Shown here: positions 17,566-26,993 of the stretch, one piece after another
Layout of the letters: each line of letters opens with the position of its first letter
Position numbering within the stretch: the stretch's first letter is position 1
Assembly: GCF_006494425.1 (NCBI RefSeq)
Contig: NZ_VHIV01000002.1
Coordinates: 744,001-808,000, forward strand
DNA: 64,000 bases
Direction of reading: 5' to 3'
Source: Bacillus dicomae
GTDB lineage: Bacteria; Bacillota; Bacilli; Bacillales; Bacillaceae_G
The notes under the pieces: generated by a model
Seen by the model: the letters and a program-made list of their open reading frames with translations, nothing else
What the model was told of the DNA's origin: nothing
Database searches by the model: none
Position numbers and translations under genes: made by a program

Positions 17566-19024
17566 AAAAGTAGATATCCCTATTTCAACTTTCATAAGTG
17601 ACAATGAAAATTATTTGAAACAAACGGTTGGATTAGGCGTTACATTTGATGTTGGTATTCGTAAATTTCAAATTTTGAATAAAGAAATTGCTGTGTTATT
17701 TGTAAATGGACTTTGTGATACAAATTATATCATTCCTATTTTAGAAGAAGCCGTGGATACAAATGAAATTCGAGATGTTGAAGAAGATACAGTAAAGCTT
17801 TTAGAAAATCGTTTAATTCATCAGCAAGTAAGTAAAGTGAAAACGATGGATGAAGTCATGGTCCAAGCGTTATCGGGACTTATTATTATATTTGTGGAAG
17901 GAGAAACGGAAGCGTTTGCGATAGATGTTCGTAGCTATCCAGGACGAACACCGACAGAGCCAGATACCGAAAAAGTAGTACGCGGTGCGAGAGATGGATT
18001 TGTTGAAAACATCGTTGTAAATACAGCGTTAATTCGTAGAAGAATTCGAGATCCACGTCTTCGAAATGAAATTATTCGAGTAGGAGATAGATCACAAACG
18101 GATATTTGTATTACATATATACAAGATGTTGCGAATCAAGATTTAGTAAAGATTATAAAACAAGAATTAAATAACATTGATGTAGATGGAATTACGATGG
18201 CGGATAAAACGGTGGAAGAATTTGTTGTAAAGCAAAGCTATAACCCATTTCCGCTTATTCGATATACAGAAAGACCAGATGTAGCAGCAAATCATCTATT
18301 AGAAGGGCATGTACTAGTACTTGTTGATACATCACCGAGTGCTATGATTACGCCAACAACATATTTCCATCATTTACAGCATGCAGAAGAGTTTAGACAA
18401 AATCCAGCTGTCGGTACATTTTTACGTTGGGTACGTTTTTTAGGTGTTTTATTCTCCTTGTTTTTACTACCATTTTGGTTAGTGTTTGTATTTGATCCAA
18501 CCCTTTTACCGGCAAATCTTGCTTTTATTGGACCGACTAAGATGACACATTTACCAATTTTATTACAAGTATTAATGGCAGAGGTCGGACTTGAATTTTT
18601 AAGGATGGCTGCCATTCATACTCCAACACCGTTATCATCTGCAGCGGGATTAATTTCCGCCATATTAATTGGTCAAATTGCGATTGATGTAGGTTTGTTT
18701 GTACCAGAAGTTATTTTATATGTAGCAGTTTCTATGATCGGTGCATATGCAACACCGAGTTATGAATTAGGGCTAGGGAATAAGGTTGGAAAATTATTTG
18801 TTATTATTTTAACAGGTCTCTTCCATGAGATGGGCTTTGTAATTGGTATGACGATACTGATTTTATTTTTAACGTCTATAAAAAGTTTGCAAACACCTTA
18901 TTTATGGCCGTTTTTACCATTTGATTGGGGCGCATTAACAAAAATATTACTCCGTCCGACGATGTCTAGTTTAAAAGTACGACCAAGTATTGTACGACCT
19001 CAAAATGTAAAAAGACAAAAATAA
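17552..19024 (+). CDS. spoVAF: Stage V sporulation protein AF (GerA-like)
   Basis: 490-residue protein of the GerA spore-germination A-subunit family: a hydrophilic N-terminal domain of about 280 residues, then about five membrane helices. The conserved block [22 protein letters not shown] and the family segment [20 protein letters not shown] are present. ATG 17552 is chosen for GGAAAGGAG 8 bases upstream. In B. subtilis SpoVAF pairs with a FigP-type partner that amplifies germination. Last gene of the operon. Confidence 0.95.
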   Translation: MTKPKKVDIPISTFISDNENYLKQTVGLGVTFDVGIRKFQILNKEIAVLFVNGLCDTNYIIPILEEAVDTNEIRDVEEDTVKLLENRLIHQQVSKVKTMDEVMVQALSGLIIIFVEGETEAFAIDVRSYPGRTPTEPDTEKVVRGARDGFVENIVVNTALIRRRIRDPRLRNEIIRVGDRSQTDICITYIQDVANQDLVKIIKQELNNIDVDGITMADKTVEEFVVKQSYNPFPLIRYTERPDVAANHLLEGHVLVLVDTSPSAMITPTTYFHHLQHAEEFRQNPAVGTFLRWVRFLGVLFSLFLLPFWLVFVFDPTLLPANLAFIGPTKMTHLPILLQVLMAEVGLEFLRMAAIHTPTPLSSAAGLISAILIGQIAIDVGLFVPEVILYVAVSMIGAYATPSYELGLGNKVGKLFVIILTGLFHEMGFVIGMTILILFLTSIKSLQTPYLWPFLPFDWGALTKILLRPTMSSLKVRPSIVRPQNVKRQK

Positions 19025-19053
19025 ACGGGATTATATACCCGTTTATTTTTTTT
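19023..19053 (+). terminator. Terminator of the spoVA operon
   Basis: Stem AAACGGG/CCCGTTT with an 8-base loop and T-rich tail. Confidence 0.88.
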
Positions 19054-19139
19054 ATTAAAAATTTATTGTTTTTTAACAAAAATCAAACATTTTTTGTGTA
19101 CACTTAGAGTAGATATTGTGTATGGAAGGGGAAGAGGAC

Positions 19140-19925
19140 ATGATTAAATTATTTGTAAGTGATTTAGATGACACGCTCGTTTACAATGTGAATCATATGC
19201 AAAAAGAAGATGAACGGGCACTTTGTTGGTTAGCTGAAAAAGGGACAAATATTTGCTTTGCCTCTGGCCGCTTTACTCATCGAATTGATGAAGTTGTAAA
19301 TAGGTTTGCATTCCCGTATTACACAACTAGTTTAAATGGAGCGACGATGTTACTGCCGGATGGAAAAATATTTCATGAATCAAATTTTGAAGGTGGGATT
19401 GCCCAGGAAATATATCGATATATCCATAAAAAGGGACTAGCAGATATTGTTTGTGCAAATGAGCAAAGGTATACAAAAAGAAAGAATGAACATCATCATA
19501 ATTTTGAAACGTATATGGGCGTGCATATTGCTGAGATAGAAGCATTAGAAGAAGAATTTGGTAAGACTGTACATCCTGCGAAATTATTTGTTTTTGGGGA
19601 AGAAGAGACAATTGCAGCATTAGATCAAGAATTACGAGATACATTTCAGGGCGAAGCGGAAGTATTTATGTCTGGTAAACGCTATGTTGACATTATGCCG
19701 AGGGGAGTAAGTAAAGGGAATGCTTTAAGGCGACTAATGGAACATTTGCAAATTGAAGCAAATGAAGTTGCATGCATTGGAGATTCTTTCAATGATATTT
19801 CCATGTTTGAAGTAACCCCGCATTCATTCACTCTGCATCATGCTCATCCATATGTGAAGGAGAAGGCAAATCATATTGTTCGTTCGGTTGAAGAAGCTGT
19901 TATGAAATTACCGTTACTCGTATAA
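19140..19925 (+). CDS. HAD-superfamily phosphatase, Cof-type
   Basis: 261-residue Cof/IIB-type haloacid-dehalogenase hydrolase. Motif I DLDDT is at about residues 8-12, motif II CFASGR near 39-44, motif III the lysine in RGVSKGNALRRL, and motif IV GDSFNDISMF. These enzymes dephosphorylate sugar phosphates or similar small molecules; substrate unknown. ATG 19140 follows AAGAGGAC. A related protein is encoded at 28514-29320. Confidence 0.93.
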   Translation: MIKLFVSDLDDTLVYNVNHMQKEDERALCWLAEKGTNICFASGRFTHRIDEVVNRFAFPYYTTSLNGATMLLPDGKIFHESNFEGGIAQEIYRYIHKKGLADIVCANEQRYTKRKNEHHHNFETYMGVHIAEIEALEEEFGKTVHPAKLFVFGEEETIAALDQELRDTFQGEAEVFMSGKRYVDIMPRGVSKGNALRRLMEHLQIEANEVACIGDSFNDISMFEVTPHSFTLHHAHPYVKEKANHIVRSVEEAVMKLPLLV

Positions 19926-19928
19926 AAA

Positions 19929-19958
19929 AAGAAGCTCGTCACTGACGAGCTTCTTTTT
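19929..19958. terminator. Bidirectional terminator
   Basis: Stem AAGAAGCTCGTC/GACGAGCTTCTT with ACT loop, shared by the HAD gene and the convergent ypuA. Confidence 0.93.
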
Positions 19959-20823
19959 ACTTGAATAACGATTTAACAAAATCAATGATACTTGAGAAGA
20001 AATCTTTCACTTTATCTAGGAAACCTTGCCCTTCTTCAGATCCTAAAAAGGCAGAAACATGTTCTTTTGCTTTATTTAACTGACTGCCAACTTGATTCCA
20101 ATCGATATTAAGATTTTTCATTTTATCAAATAGCGCAACTAAATTATCTAACTGTTCATCTGTTAATGTAATACCAAGTTGATCCGCAATTTTTTTAATT
20201 AATGAACGTAAATCTTCAGTCGTTTTTGGCTGCTCTTTGGCAATTTCTTCTTTAATTTTTGCAACAAGTTGAACTGCTTTTTCTTCACCAATTTTATCGC
20301 CGAGCTGGGCTGTTTGCACCATTTCCTCATTGGCTACTTTTTTTACTTCCTCAGGAATTGCTTTGTTCGATGTTGTTTCATAGGCTTTCATTAAACCGGT
20401 TAAAGCAGCGGTTCCTGAAACTTTAAATGGTGCAGTAATTTGAATTTCTGCATCTTTCACACCTGCTGTAATAAGTGCGTTTGTGTACATTGCATCTGTT
20501 ATCGAATTAATGTTTTTTGAACGTACAATAAGGCCAGAACCTGGCTTTGTGTATGTAATCATAGAAGAGGAAATTGCTCTCGTACCAATTTGAGCTTTTG
20601 GAACAATCCCTTCTAGAAATTTATGTTCTTCCGCATTAGACACAGTAATGATGGTAGCATCTTTTGGTGCTTTCATTTCTTTTAACAGGTCTTGTTTTTG
20701 TTGTTCAGACAAGTTTTCTCCTAGTGTAACAATTGATTCTCCTTCAATGATGTCTGCAAATGAAGCTGTTGGCATCATAAATACCGCTACAGCTAATAGC
20801 AGAGCTAGTAATTTCGTTTTCAC
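19957..20823 (-). CDS. ypuA: Secreted DUF1002 protein YpuA
   Basis: 288 residues with a signal peptide (LLALLLAVAVFMMPTASFAD, cleaved near residue 23) and a DUF1002 body. The domain has GxNLSEQQKQDLLKEM near the start and a helical C-terminal half (TLTDEQLDNLVALFDKMKNLNIDWNQV). In B. subtilis ypuA neighbours ppiB as here and is induced by cell-wall stress through sigma-M. GTG start with AAAGGGAG upstream. Role unknown. Confidence 0.9.
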   Translation of the reverse strand: MKTKLLALLLAVAVFMMPTASFADIIEGESIVTLGENLSEQQKQDLLKEMKAPKDATIITVSNAEEHKFLEGIVPKAQIGTRAISSSMITYTKPGSGLIVRSKNINSITDAMYTNALITAGVKDAEIQITAPFKVSGTAALTGLMKAYETTSNKAIPEEVKKVANEEMVQTAQLGDKIGEEKAVQLVAKIKEEIAKEQPKTTEDLRSLIKKIADQLGITLTDEQLDNLVALFDKMKNLNIDWNQVGSQLNKAKEHVSAFLGSEEGQGFLDKVKDFFSSIIDFVKSLFK

Positions 20824-20870
20824 GAAAAATCGCTCCCTTTCTCTTTCTAAAATTTTCGGGCAACACAGTT

Positions 20871-20898
20871 ATTATAGTATATATTTCTTATTTGTCAC
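20871..20898 (-). promoter_or_regulatory. Sigma-A promoter of ypuA
   Basis: On the minus strand GTGACA, 16 bases, TATAAT, about 50 bases before the GTG start. No clear sigma-M (TGAAAC/CGTC) pair was seen. Confidence 0.6.
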
Positions 20899-21010
20899 CT
20901 AGCTTTTTCCACATTTCAAAAAAGAAGTATGTAGATTGTCGGATTCTTTTTGTTTCTAGTCATGAATGTGGTAATATAGTGCTGAGATAGTTGAAAGGAG
21001 ACATATACGT

Positions 21011-21448
21011 ATGAAAACTTTAGGATACATATTAATGGAAAATGGTGAAAAAATCGATTTGGAATTTTTCCCAGAAGAGGCACCAAAAACAGTAGAAAAC
21101 TTTAAAAAATTAGCAGAGCAAGGATTTTATGATGGTGTGTCATTCCACCGCGTTATTCCTGGTTTTGTAAGCCAAGGTGGAGATCCAACAGGAACAGGTG
21201 CAGGTGGCCCAGGTTACTCTATCGCATGTGAAACTGATGGAAATCCTCATAGACACCTTGTAGGATCACTTTCTATGGCTCATGCTGGCCGTAACACAGG
21301 CGGAAGCCAATTCTTTATCGTTCATGAGCCACAGCCGCATTTAGATGGTGTACATACTGTATTCGGTAAAGCAACAAGCGGTATTGAAACAGTATTAAAC
21401 ATGCGTCAAGGTGATGTAATGAAAGAAGTTAAAGTTTGGGAAGAATAA
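21011..21448 (+). CDS. ppiB: Peptidyl-prolyl cis-trans isomerase B (cyclophilin)
   Basis: Cytosolic cyclophilin catalysing proline isomerisation in protein folding. The active-site block [15 protein letters not shown] (about residues 46-60) and [16 protein letters not shown] (about 92-107) are intact. 145 residues, as in B. subtilis PpiB. RBS AAAGGAGA. Divergent from ypuA. Confidence 0.97.
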   Translation: MKTLGYILMENGEKIDLEFFPEEAPKTVENFKKLAEQGFYDGVSFHRVIPGFVSQGGDPTGTGAGGPGYSIACETDGNPHRHLVGSLSMAHAGRNTGGSQFFIVHEPQPHLDGVHTVFGKATSGIETVLNMRQGDVMKEVKVWEE

Positions 21449-21456
21449 GTTAATGA

Positions 21457-21484
21457 GAAAAGAGAGCTATTGCTCTCTTTTTTA
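21457..21484 (+). terminator. Terminator after ppiB
   Basis: Stem AAAAGAGAGC/GCTCTCTTTT with TATT loop and T-run. Confidence 0.92.
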
Positions 21485-21485
21485 T

Positions 21486-21828
21486 TTTTAATAGGAATGG
21501 GTATTTCATTTACGGTACATGATACAAGTAGTAATGTGATTGTAGTGAAAATATGTCGCTTATGAGAACAAAATTTTAACAAATTACATAGAATACATTA
21601 GATTACCCGTTTCAATAAAGATTTTTTATTACATGAATTTTGCTAGAATTCATCTGCTCTAAGGTGATGAATAGTGAAGTGATAATGAGCGGTAGATGTT
21701 TCTTTTCACTTCATATAACAGCGTTTCTTCTATTATCTACTTAGAAAAAATAGTACTGAAACATATATTTGACTTTCTTCTTTTCGCTTTGTATGATTAT
21801 CAAGTTGTTTTAAGCCCTTCTCACTCTG
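21486..21828. other. Gene-free AT-rich stretch before ribT
   Basis: No credible reading frame, terminator, riboswitch core or repeat was seen here. In B. subtilis the riboflavin genes lie before ribT; here no trace of ribD/E/A/H or of an FMN riboswitch is visible. Confidence 0.6.
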
Positions 21829-21857
21829 TTGAAAATATTGTAAAATGAATGTGATAT
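21829..21857 (+). promoter_or_regulatory. Sigma-A promoter of ribT
   Basis: TTGAAA, 17 bases, TGATAT, about 58 bases before the ribT start. Confidence 0.6.
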
Positions 21858-21915
21858 GAAAAGAGTGGTTGAGGGGATTAATAGTTTGTAACTTTTGTAA
21901 GAAGGGATAAGGGTT

Positions 21916-22284
21916 ATGTTAATTCGTTTTAAAAAAAGTTATGAAAAGATTGCAATGGGGCTTCTTTCATTTATGCCAACGGAAAAAGATGTGAAAAAAT
22001 TACAATTGACTATGAAGGATTATGAAGCAAAGGATGATTGGCAATTGTATTTGTGGAAACAAAATGAAGATTTTGTTGGGATAATGGGAATTGTAAAAAA
22101 AGAGAATCAAGTTTTGGAAATTCAGCATTTGAGTGTGAACCCATCTCACCGTCATATGGGCATTGGGACGAAGATGGTTCAAGAGTTAAAGAGTAAATTT
22201 CTTGAGTTTACAATTTGTGGGAATGAGCAAACAGCAAGTTTTTGCAAAAAGTGTAAAGGGCTTGAACAAAATATACATTCGTGA
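21916..22284 (+). CDS. ribT: RibT-type GNAT acetyltransferase
   Basis: 122-residue N-acetyltransferase. The acetyl-CoA loop is visible as HRHMGIGTKMVQEL (about residues 77-90). The N-terminus MLIRFKKSYEKIAMGLLSFMP matches RibT, the last gene of the B. subtilis rib operon, whose substrate is not established. Here it stands alone with its own promoter and terminator; no rib gene or FMN riboswitch is nearby. RBS AAGGGATAAGGG. Confidence 0.88.
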   Translation: MLIRFKKSYEKIAMGLLSFMPTEKDVKKLQLTMKDYEAKDDWQLYLWKQNEDFVGIMGIVKKENQVLEIQHLSVNPSHRHMGIGTKMVQELKSKFLEFTICGNEQTASFCKKCKGLEQNIHS

Positions 22285-22324
22285 AAGCAGAGATAAGTAG
22301 TTTATTATCTCTGCTTTCTTTTTT
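22284..22324. terminator. Bidirectional terminator, ribT/ypuF
   Basis: Stem AAAGCAGAGATAA/TTATCTCTGCTTT followed by CTTTTTT. Its 3' part overlaps the last codons of convergent ypuF. Confidence 0.9.
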
Positions 22325-22823
22325 GTAATTGTTCGTTTCGTTCAGCAATGACTTCTGTTCGATCACGTAATGTGTGCTTATGTATTATATATTCATTAGA
22401 AGTAGTATTTACGTCTTTCCAAGGGAGGTTTTGTTTCTGACATAATTCCATGCAGTGCTTTTCTAATGCTGTATCCGATAATGGTAAAAATAACGGTGTG
22501 AAATTTTCTTCTTTCTTTATAGATTGTAATCTATCCTTGAGTAAGAATAGAAGTTGTGCCTGATTTATTCCTAAATGTAGTAAAGGTGTACTGTTTTTTT
22601 CTAAAATCGTTATGGCGCTTTTCATCATCTTCTCTGCACCATTCCAGTTAGAGCGTCTTTGATGGTATAAAGAAACTGCAATTTGAATGAGACCGACTAA
22701 ATAATTATCACGATCTCCTCTTGGCTTTGTTTTCCAATATTCTTCCAGTATTTCGTGACATTCAAAATAATCATAATCTCCGTGAAAATGAATTAAAAAT
22801 TGTATGTATTCGGTAGGATACAT
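22305..22823 (-). CDS. ypuF: DUF309 protein YpuF
   Basis: 172-residue DUF309 protein. The family signature DYFECHEILEEYWK is at about residues 15-28, and the next helix LVGLIQIAVSLYHQRRSNWNGAEKM is characteristic. The conserved His/Glu pair suggests a metal or nucleotide site, but no activity is known. It keeps the B. subtilis position between ribT and scpA. ATG 22823 has AGGGGTG 6 bases upstream; GTG 22832 in frame is less likely. Confidence 0.87.
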   Translation of the reverse strand: MYPTEYIQFLIHFHGDYDYFECHEILEEYWKTKPRGDRDNYLVGLIQIAVSLYHQRRSNWNGAEKMMKSAITILEKNSTPLLHLGINQAQLLFLLKDRLQSIKKEENFTPLFLPLSDTALEKHCMELCQKQNLPWKDVNTTSNEYIIHKHTLRDRTEVIAERNEQLQKRKQR

Positions 22824-22871
22824 TTTCTTCACCCCTGTTTAACGGTTATAAATACAAGTGTACCATAGAAA

Positions 22872-22921
22872 TATGAACAATAAACGACTAGGGAATTTTC
22901 CCTAGCCGTTATTGTTCATAT
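22872..22921 (-). terminator. Long inverted repeat between yjcZ-like gene and ypuF
   Basis: Arms TATGAACAATAAACGACTAG and its near-perfect complement ending TATTGTTCATA, with GGGAATTTTCCC at the centre. It begins at the stop codon of the small YjcZ-like gene, so it may end that transcript, though the T-run is weak. Confidence 0.6.
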
Positions 22922-23016
22922 TAGCAGAAGCAAGCTGCCCCTACAATAATTAGTAAAATAAACAATACAACAAGTAAAGCGAACCCACCGCTAAAACCGC
23001 AATCAACGTGACCCAT
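22921..23016 (-). CDS. YjcZ-family small sporulation peptide
   Basis: 31-residue hydrophobic peptide beginning MGHVDCGFSGGFALLVVLFI and ending VGAACFC. The glycine-rich start, single membrane helix and terminal cysteine-containing tail are typical of the YjcZ family of spore-associated peptides. GGAGG lies 10 bases ahead of the ATG. CATATGATA at 23054-23062 (minus strand) fits the sigma-K -10 CATANNNTA, which suits late mother-cell expression, but no convincing -35 was seen. Confidence 0.85.
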   Translation of the reverse strand: MGHVDCGFSGGFALLVVLFILLIIVGAACFC

Positions 23017-23185
23017 AGTTTTTTGACCTCCTACATTGTTCTTACTACACTGTTATCATATGAAGTGGTGGGCATGATGACATAGGCATCGGTCTATTTT
23101 TAATTAAATTTCTTAAAAAGGTTGGATAGAACATGAGTATGCTCTATACTTATGTTGTTATAGAAAAAATGTGGTGGGATGCTTT

Positions 23186-23929
23186 GTGCAGTATAATTTT
23201 AAAGTAGAGGCTTTTGAAGGGCCTTTAGATTTATTGTTACATTTAATACATCGTTATGAAATTGATATATATAATATTCCTGTAGCGGAAATTACAGAGC
23301 AATATTTATCTTATGTTCATACGATGAAAGAACTACAATTAGATGTTGCAAGTGAGTATTTAGTAATGGCTGCAACGTTATTACAAATTAAAAGTAAAAT
23401 GTTGTTGCCGAAACATGAAGAAGATGTACTTGATAACGGTGATGACTTTATAGATGATCCTCGTCAAGAATTGATGGAGAGGTTAATTGAATATAAGAAA
23501 TATAAGCAAGTTGCTACTGAGCTAAAAGAAAGAGAACAAGAAAGAGCACAGCTATATACACGTCCGCCAATTGATTTTACATCGTTGCAACAAGAAGAGG
23601 AAACGAACTTGCCTCTTGATGTTACGTTATATGATATGCTAGCGGCATTTCAAAAATTAATGCGCCGTAAAAAAGCAAAGAAACCTGTAACAACACGTAT
23701 TACCCGTCAAGAAATACCAATTGAACAGCGCATGACTGATATTTTAAAACAGTTAGAAATACAAGGTGGTCGTCAAAGTTTTTATGATTTGTTTGTTGAT
23801 GATGAACGGGAAATAATGGTTGTAACATTTTTAGCGGTTCTTGAGCTTATGAAAAATCAACAAATCATAATTGAACAAGAACATAATTTTGATGAAATTT
23901 TCGTATCAAGCTCTACTAAATCTGCATAG
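23186..23929 (+). CDS. scpA: Segregation and condensation protein A
   Basis: Kleisin subunit of the SMC-ScpAB condensin complex. It bridges the SMC heads and recruits ScpB. The N-terminal block [34 protein letters not shown] (about residues 9-42) and the C-terminal winged helix are present. 247 residues from GTG 23186, chosen because GGTGGGA lies 7 bases upstream; GTGs at 23171 and 23174 are in frame but have no ribosome binding site. Confidence 0.96.
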   Translation: MQYNFKVEAFEGPLDLLLHLIHRYEIDIYNIPVAEITEQYLSYVHTMKELQLDVASEYLVMAATLLQIKSKMLLPKHEEDVLDNGDDFIDDPRQELMERLIEYKKYKQVATELKEREQERAQLYTRPPIDFTSLQQEEETNLPLDVTLYDMLAAFQKLMRRKKAKKPVTTRITRQEIPIEQRMTDILKQLEIQGGRQSFYDLFVDDEREIMVVTFLAVLELMKNQQIIIEQEHNFDEIFVSSSTKSA

Positions 23930-24011
23930 AGTTAGTATGGAAAATGGGATAGAAATATTATATCTCATGCTAGGTTTGAATGTATCGTTTGGAACAAGAG
24001 AAAAAATATTG

Positions 24012-24043
24012 AACCGAACGCATTGATTGTGATTCGGTTTTTT
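24012..24043 (+). terminator. Weak hairpin between scpA and scpB
   Basis: Seven-base stem AACCGAA/TTCGGTT with a 14-base loop and a T-run. It may attenuate rather than stop transcription in the 155-base gap. Confidence 0.5.
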
Positions 24044-24084
24044 GATGTGTATTTTTATGGAGAAAACAGGAGGAAGCTCGTAAA

Positions 24085-24657
24085 ATGGATAGAACAGAAC
24101 AGAAATCAATCATTGAAGGGCTTTTATTTGTATCTGGTGATGAAGGGATTTATCCGGAACAAATAGCGAAAGTCCTTGAAATTGAAGGAAACGAAGTAAT
24201 CGATATTTTAGAAGAAATGCAAAAAGAATGTGAAAGTGCACACCGCGGTTTGCAAATTGTACAGTATGCAAAAGTATATCGTTTTGCTACAAAGAGAGAA
24301 CATGCATCGTACTATCAAAAACTAATAGATATCCCAACAGCTGCCTCACTCTCTCAGGCTGCTCTAGAAACGTTAGCGATTGTTGCATATCGTCAACCAA
24401 TTACAAGAACTGAAATGGAAGAGATTAGAGGGGTGAAAACTGATAAGGCATTACAAACGTTAGTTTCACACTTACTTATAAAAGAAATGGGAAGAGCAGA
24501 AGGGCCAGGTCGTCCTATTTTATATGGAACGACAAAAGAATTTTTGGACACGTTTGGATTAAAAACATTAGATGATTTACCACCGCTTTCTGAAGAGAAC
24601 GAACAAATGAATGAAGCAGATTTATTCTTCGGTTCTTTACAAGAGATATCGAAATAA
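24085..24657 (+). CDS. scpB: Segregation and condensation protein B
   Basis: Winged-helix dimer that binds ScpA in the condensin complex. The conserved segments [15 protein letters not shown] at the start, and [21 protein letters not shown] with the following [21 protein letters not shown], are all intact. 190 residues. RBS AGGAGGAAG. It lies 155 bases after scpA, a larger gap than in B. subtilis. Confidence 0.97.
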   Translation: MDRTEQKSIIEGLLFVSGDEGIYPEQIAKVLEIEGNEVIDILEEMQKECESAHRGLQIVQYAKVYRFATKREHASYYQKLIDIPTAASLSQAALETLAIVAYRQPITRTEMEEIRGVKTDKALQTLVSHLLIKEMGRAEGPGRPILYGTTKEFLDTFGLKTLDDLPPLSEENEQMNEADLFFGSLQEISK

Positions 24658-24686
24658 AAGCTTAGCATTTTGCTAAGCTTTTTTTG
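24657..24686 (+). terminator. Terminator after scpB
   Basis: Stem AAAGCTTAGCA/TGCTAAGCTTT with TTT loop and T-run. Confidence 0.92.
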
Positions 24687-24735
24687 TATATCAATTATAT
24701 ACCGTGCCATACTAATTGAAAAAAGGAGACGAGTT

Positions 24736-25638
24736 ATGAGAGGTATACGAAGTATTTTATTATTAGTTTCTGTTTTGTTATGCTTTTCTTTAAATAGTGC
24801 ATCGGCCAAAAGATATATGATGTCTATTCATACCGCGTCTCCTTTACATATGCAGCGGCAACATTTTGGTAAAATGAAAGTAAGTTTTTTTAAAGTTGGG
24901 CAAGGTGATGCAACGCTTATTACATTGCCAAATGGACAAACGATGTTAATTGATGGGGGACCATATGAAGCCGGAGAGGTTATTATTCAAAAACTAATTG
25001 AAAAAGGGATTAATCATTTAGATGCTATCGTCAGTACTCATCCTGATATGGATCATATAGGAGGACTCATTCCGATTGTAGAGCAAATGCCGGTATCACT
25101 TATATTAGATAGTGGAAAAACATATAGTTCTCTTACTTATCATACGTATCGAAATAATATAAAGAAAAGGGGAATCCCTTTCATTTCAGTAAAAGAGGGC
25201 CAATACATACCGCTAGATCCGCATGTTTCCATACAAGTATTAAACAATGGGAAGTCAAAAGATGAAAATAATGAATCTTCAATTGTATTAAAGGTTCGGT
25301 ATGGTAAGGCAGATTTTTTATTAATGGGCGATGCTGATGTGCGGACGGAAACTGAAATATTAAAGCAATTTGATGTACATGCAGATGTGTTAAAGGTGGG
25401 ACATCATGGCTCATATACTTCAACAAGTGAAAGGTTTATAAAGAAGGTAGAACCACAGTTCGCGATTCTTTCTTATGGTAGCAGAAATCCGTATGGACAT
25501 CCGCATCAAAGTGTAGTAAGACGATTAAAACAGCGTGGTATAATGATGTATGGAACAAATAGACGTACAGTAGAAATGGAAACAGACGGCGAACATATTA
25601 CAATAGGGTCTAGCGGATTAATGCCATTACTGAAGTGA
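24736..25638 (+). CDS. Secreted metallo-beta-lactamase-fold hydrolase (ComEC C-terminal-like)
   Basis: 300 residues with a signal peptide (MRGIRSILLLVSVLLCFSLNSASA) followed by a metallo-hydrolase domain of the ComEC/Rec2 C-terminal type. The metal ligands are seen in STHPDMDHIGG (about residues 97-107), LLMGDADVRTE and VGHHGSYTSTS. The fold suggests an extracellular nuclease or phosphodiesterase, but no substrate is shown. ATG 24736 has AAGGAGAC upstream. Single gene between terminators. Confidence 0.88.
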   Translation: MRGIRSILLLVSVLLCFSLNSASAKRYMMSIHTASPLHMQRQHFGKMKVSFFKVGQGDATLITLPNGQTMLIDGGPYEAGEVIIQKLIEKGINHLDAIVSTHPDMDHIGGLIPIVEQMPVSLILDSGKTYSSLTYHTYRNNIKKRGIPFISVKEGQYIPLDPHVSIQVLNNGKSKDENNESSIVLKVRYGKADFLLMGDADVRTETEILKQFDVHADVLKVGHHGSYTSTSERFIKKVEPQFAILSYGSRNPYGHPHQSVVRRLKQRGIMMYGTNRRTVEMETDGEHITIGSSGLMPLLK

Positions 25639-25648
25639 GTAATATGAT

Positions 25649-25669
25649 AAGGGGATATTCTCCCTTTTT
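25649..25669 (+). terminator. Terminator after MBL-fold gene
   Basis: Short stem AAGGGGA/TCTCCCTT with a T-run. Confidence 0.6.
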
Positions 25670-25753
25670 GGAAAAGTGAATAACATATATTATAATTGTA
25701 AGAGACGTACTAAGTTTCCTTTTTGTTAAACAAAGAGGAAATTTCATTCGAAT

Positions 25754-25766
25754 GTATAGACAACTA
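25754..25766. promoter_or_regulatory. Candidate NagR (dre-type) operator
   Basis: GTATAGACAACTA resembles the NagR/YvoA dre site (TGGTCTAGACCA-like core). It is about 80 bases before nagA, whose operon ends with nagR. An imperfect inverted repeat (TTTCCTTTTTGTT/AACAAAGAGGAAA, 25713-25739) lies just upstream. Confidence 0.45.
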
Positions 25767-25846
25767 CTCGTGCATATATTAAGATGGAATTAGGCGAATA
25801 AGGTAATAATAACAAGTAGGTATTTCATGGGAAAGGATCGATGAAA

Positions 25847-26989
25847 ATGAAAACGCAAGTTGTCATCAATGCCAAAATTTATACAGGTCAAGAAGTAATA
25901 GAAAACGGATTTATTCGTTACGCAGAAACAATTAAAGAAATTGGTTTGATGGCTCAATATGTATCACAAGAAAATGAAGCGGTTTTAGATGCGGCAGGGA
26001 AGATTGTGATTCCAGGTATGATTGATGTTCATATTCATGGTGGATACGATATTGATGCGATGGATGCAAATAGCGATGGGTTAGTAACTCTAGGTAAAGA
26101 AATGTTAAAAGAAGGAGTTACAACTTACTTCCCAACAACAATGACACAAGCTCCAGAAGCAATCGAAGCAGCACTACATGCTGCGAAGGAAGCGAAAGAA
26201 AAAGGAGCACATTTCGAATATATTCACTTAGAAGGACCGTATGTTTCAAAAAAACGTGCAGGTGCACAACCACTTGAACATATTGTTCCTGCGAATATTG
26301 AACAATTTAAACAATGGCAGGAAGCAAGCGGGAATCTAATTAAATTAGTAACATATGCACCTGAAGAAGATGGTGCGTTAGAGTTTGAGCAGTATCTTGC
26401 TGAAACTGGTGTTGTCGGCACAATGGGACATACAGATGCAATTGATGCGCAACTAAAAAATAGAAACATTACACATGCAACGCATTTATACAATCAAATG
26501 CGTGGATTACATCACCGTGAACCAGGAGTTGTTGGTCATGTGTTATTAAATCCAGATGTAATGGTTGAAGTAATTACAGATGGTATTCACATTCACCCTG
26601 ATATGGTGAAATTAGCATATAAATTAAAAGGACCGAAAAAAGTAAGTGTTATTACTGACGCAATGCGTGCAAAAGGTCTTGAAGATGGATTATATGAGCT
26701 TGGCGGACAGCCAGTACATGTAAGAGACGGTAGTGCTCGATTAGAAGATGGAACGTTAGCTGGCAGTATTCTAAAAATGGATCAAGCTTTCCGAAATGTA
26801 ATTGAATTTACAGGTTGTTCAATCGAAGATGCAGTACTGATGACATCAGTTAACCAAGCAGAAGAGTTTGGATTAAATAATAAAGGGGCATTAGCGGTAG
26901 GAAAAGATGCAGACTTTGTTGTGATGAATGAAGATTTACATGTATATGATACGGTCCGTTTAGGAATTCATATGAAGGAAGGGAAGTAA
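25847..26989 (+). CDS. nagA: N-acetylglucosamine-6-phosphate deacetylase
   Basis: Removes acetate from GlcNAc-6-phosphate in amino-sugar and cell-wall recycling. Amidohydrolase signatures are present: DVHIHGGYD near residue 60, HLEGPYVS near 128, MGHTDA near 192, THLYNQM near 213 and the catalytic Asp in VITDAMRA. 380 residues from ATG 25847 (AAAGGA 9 bases upstream); ATG 25841 is too close to the site. First gene of nagA-nagB-nagR. Confidence 0.97.
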   Translation: MKTQVVINAKIYTGQEVIENGFIRYAETIKEIGLMAQYVSQENEAVLDAAGKIVIPGMIDVHIHGGYDIDAMDANSDGLVTLGKEMLKEGVTTYFPTTMTQAPEAIEAALHAAKEAKEKGAHFEYIHLEGPYVSKKRAGAQPLEHIVPANIEQFKQWQEASGNLIKLVTYAPEEDGALEFEQYLAETGVVGTMGHTDAIDAQLKNRNITHATHLYNQMRGLHHREPGVVGHVLLNPDVMVEVITDGIHIHPDMVKLAYKLKGPKKVSVITDAMRAKGLEDGLYELGGQPVHVRDGSARLEDGTLAGSILKMDQAFRNVIEFTGCSIEDAVLMTSVNQAEEFGLNNKGALAVGKDADFVVMNEDLHVYDTVRLGIHMKEGK

Positions 26990-26993
26990 TTAA

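Noticed and set aside
21486-21915. FMN riboswitch or rib gene remnants before ribT
   Set aside because: No conserved RFN blocks and no readable rib gene fragments in any frame.
23930-24084. Extra gene between scpA and scpB
   Set aside because: Only 155 bases with a weak hairpin; no credible frame.
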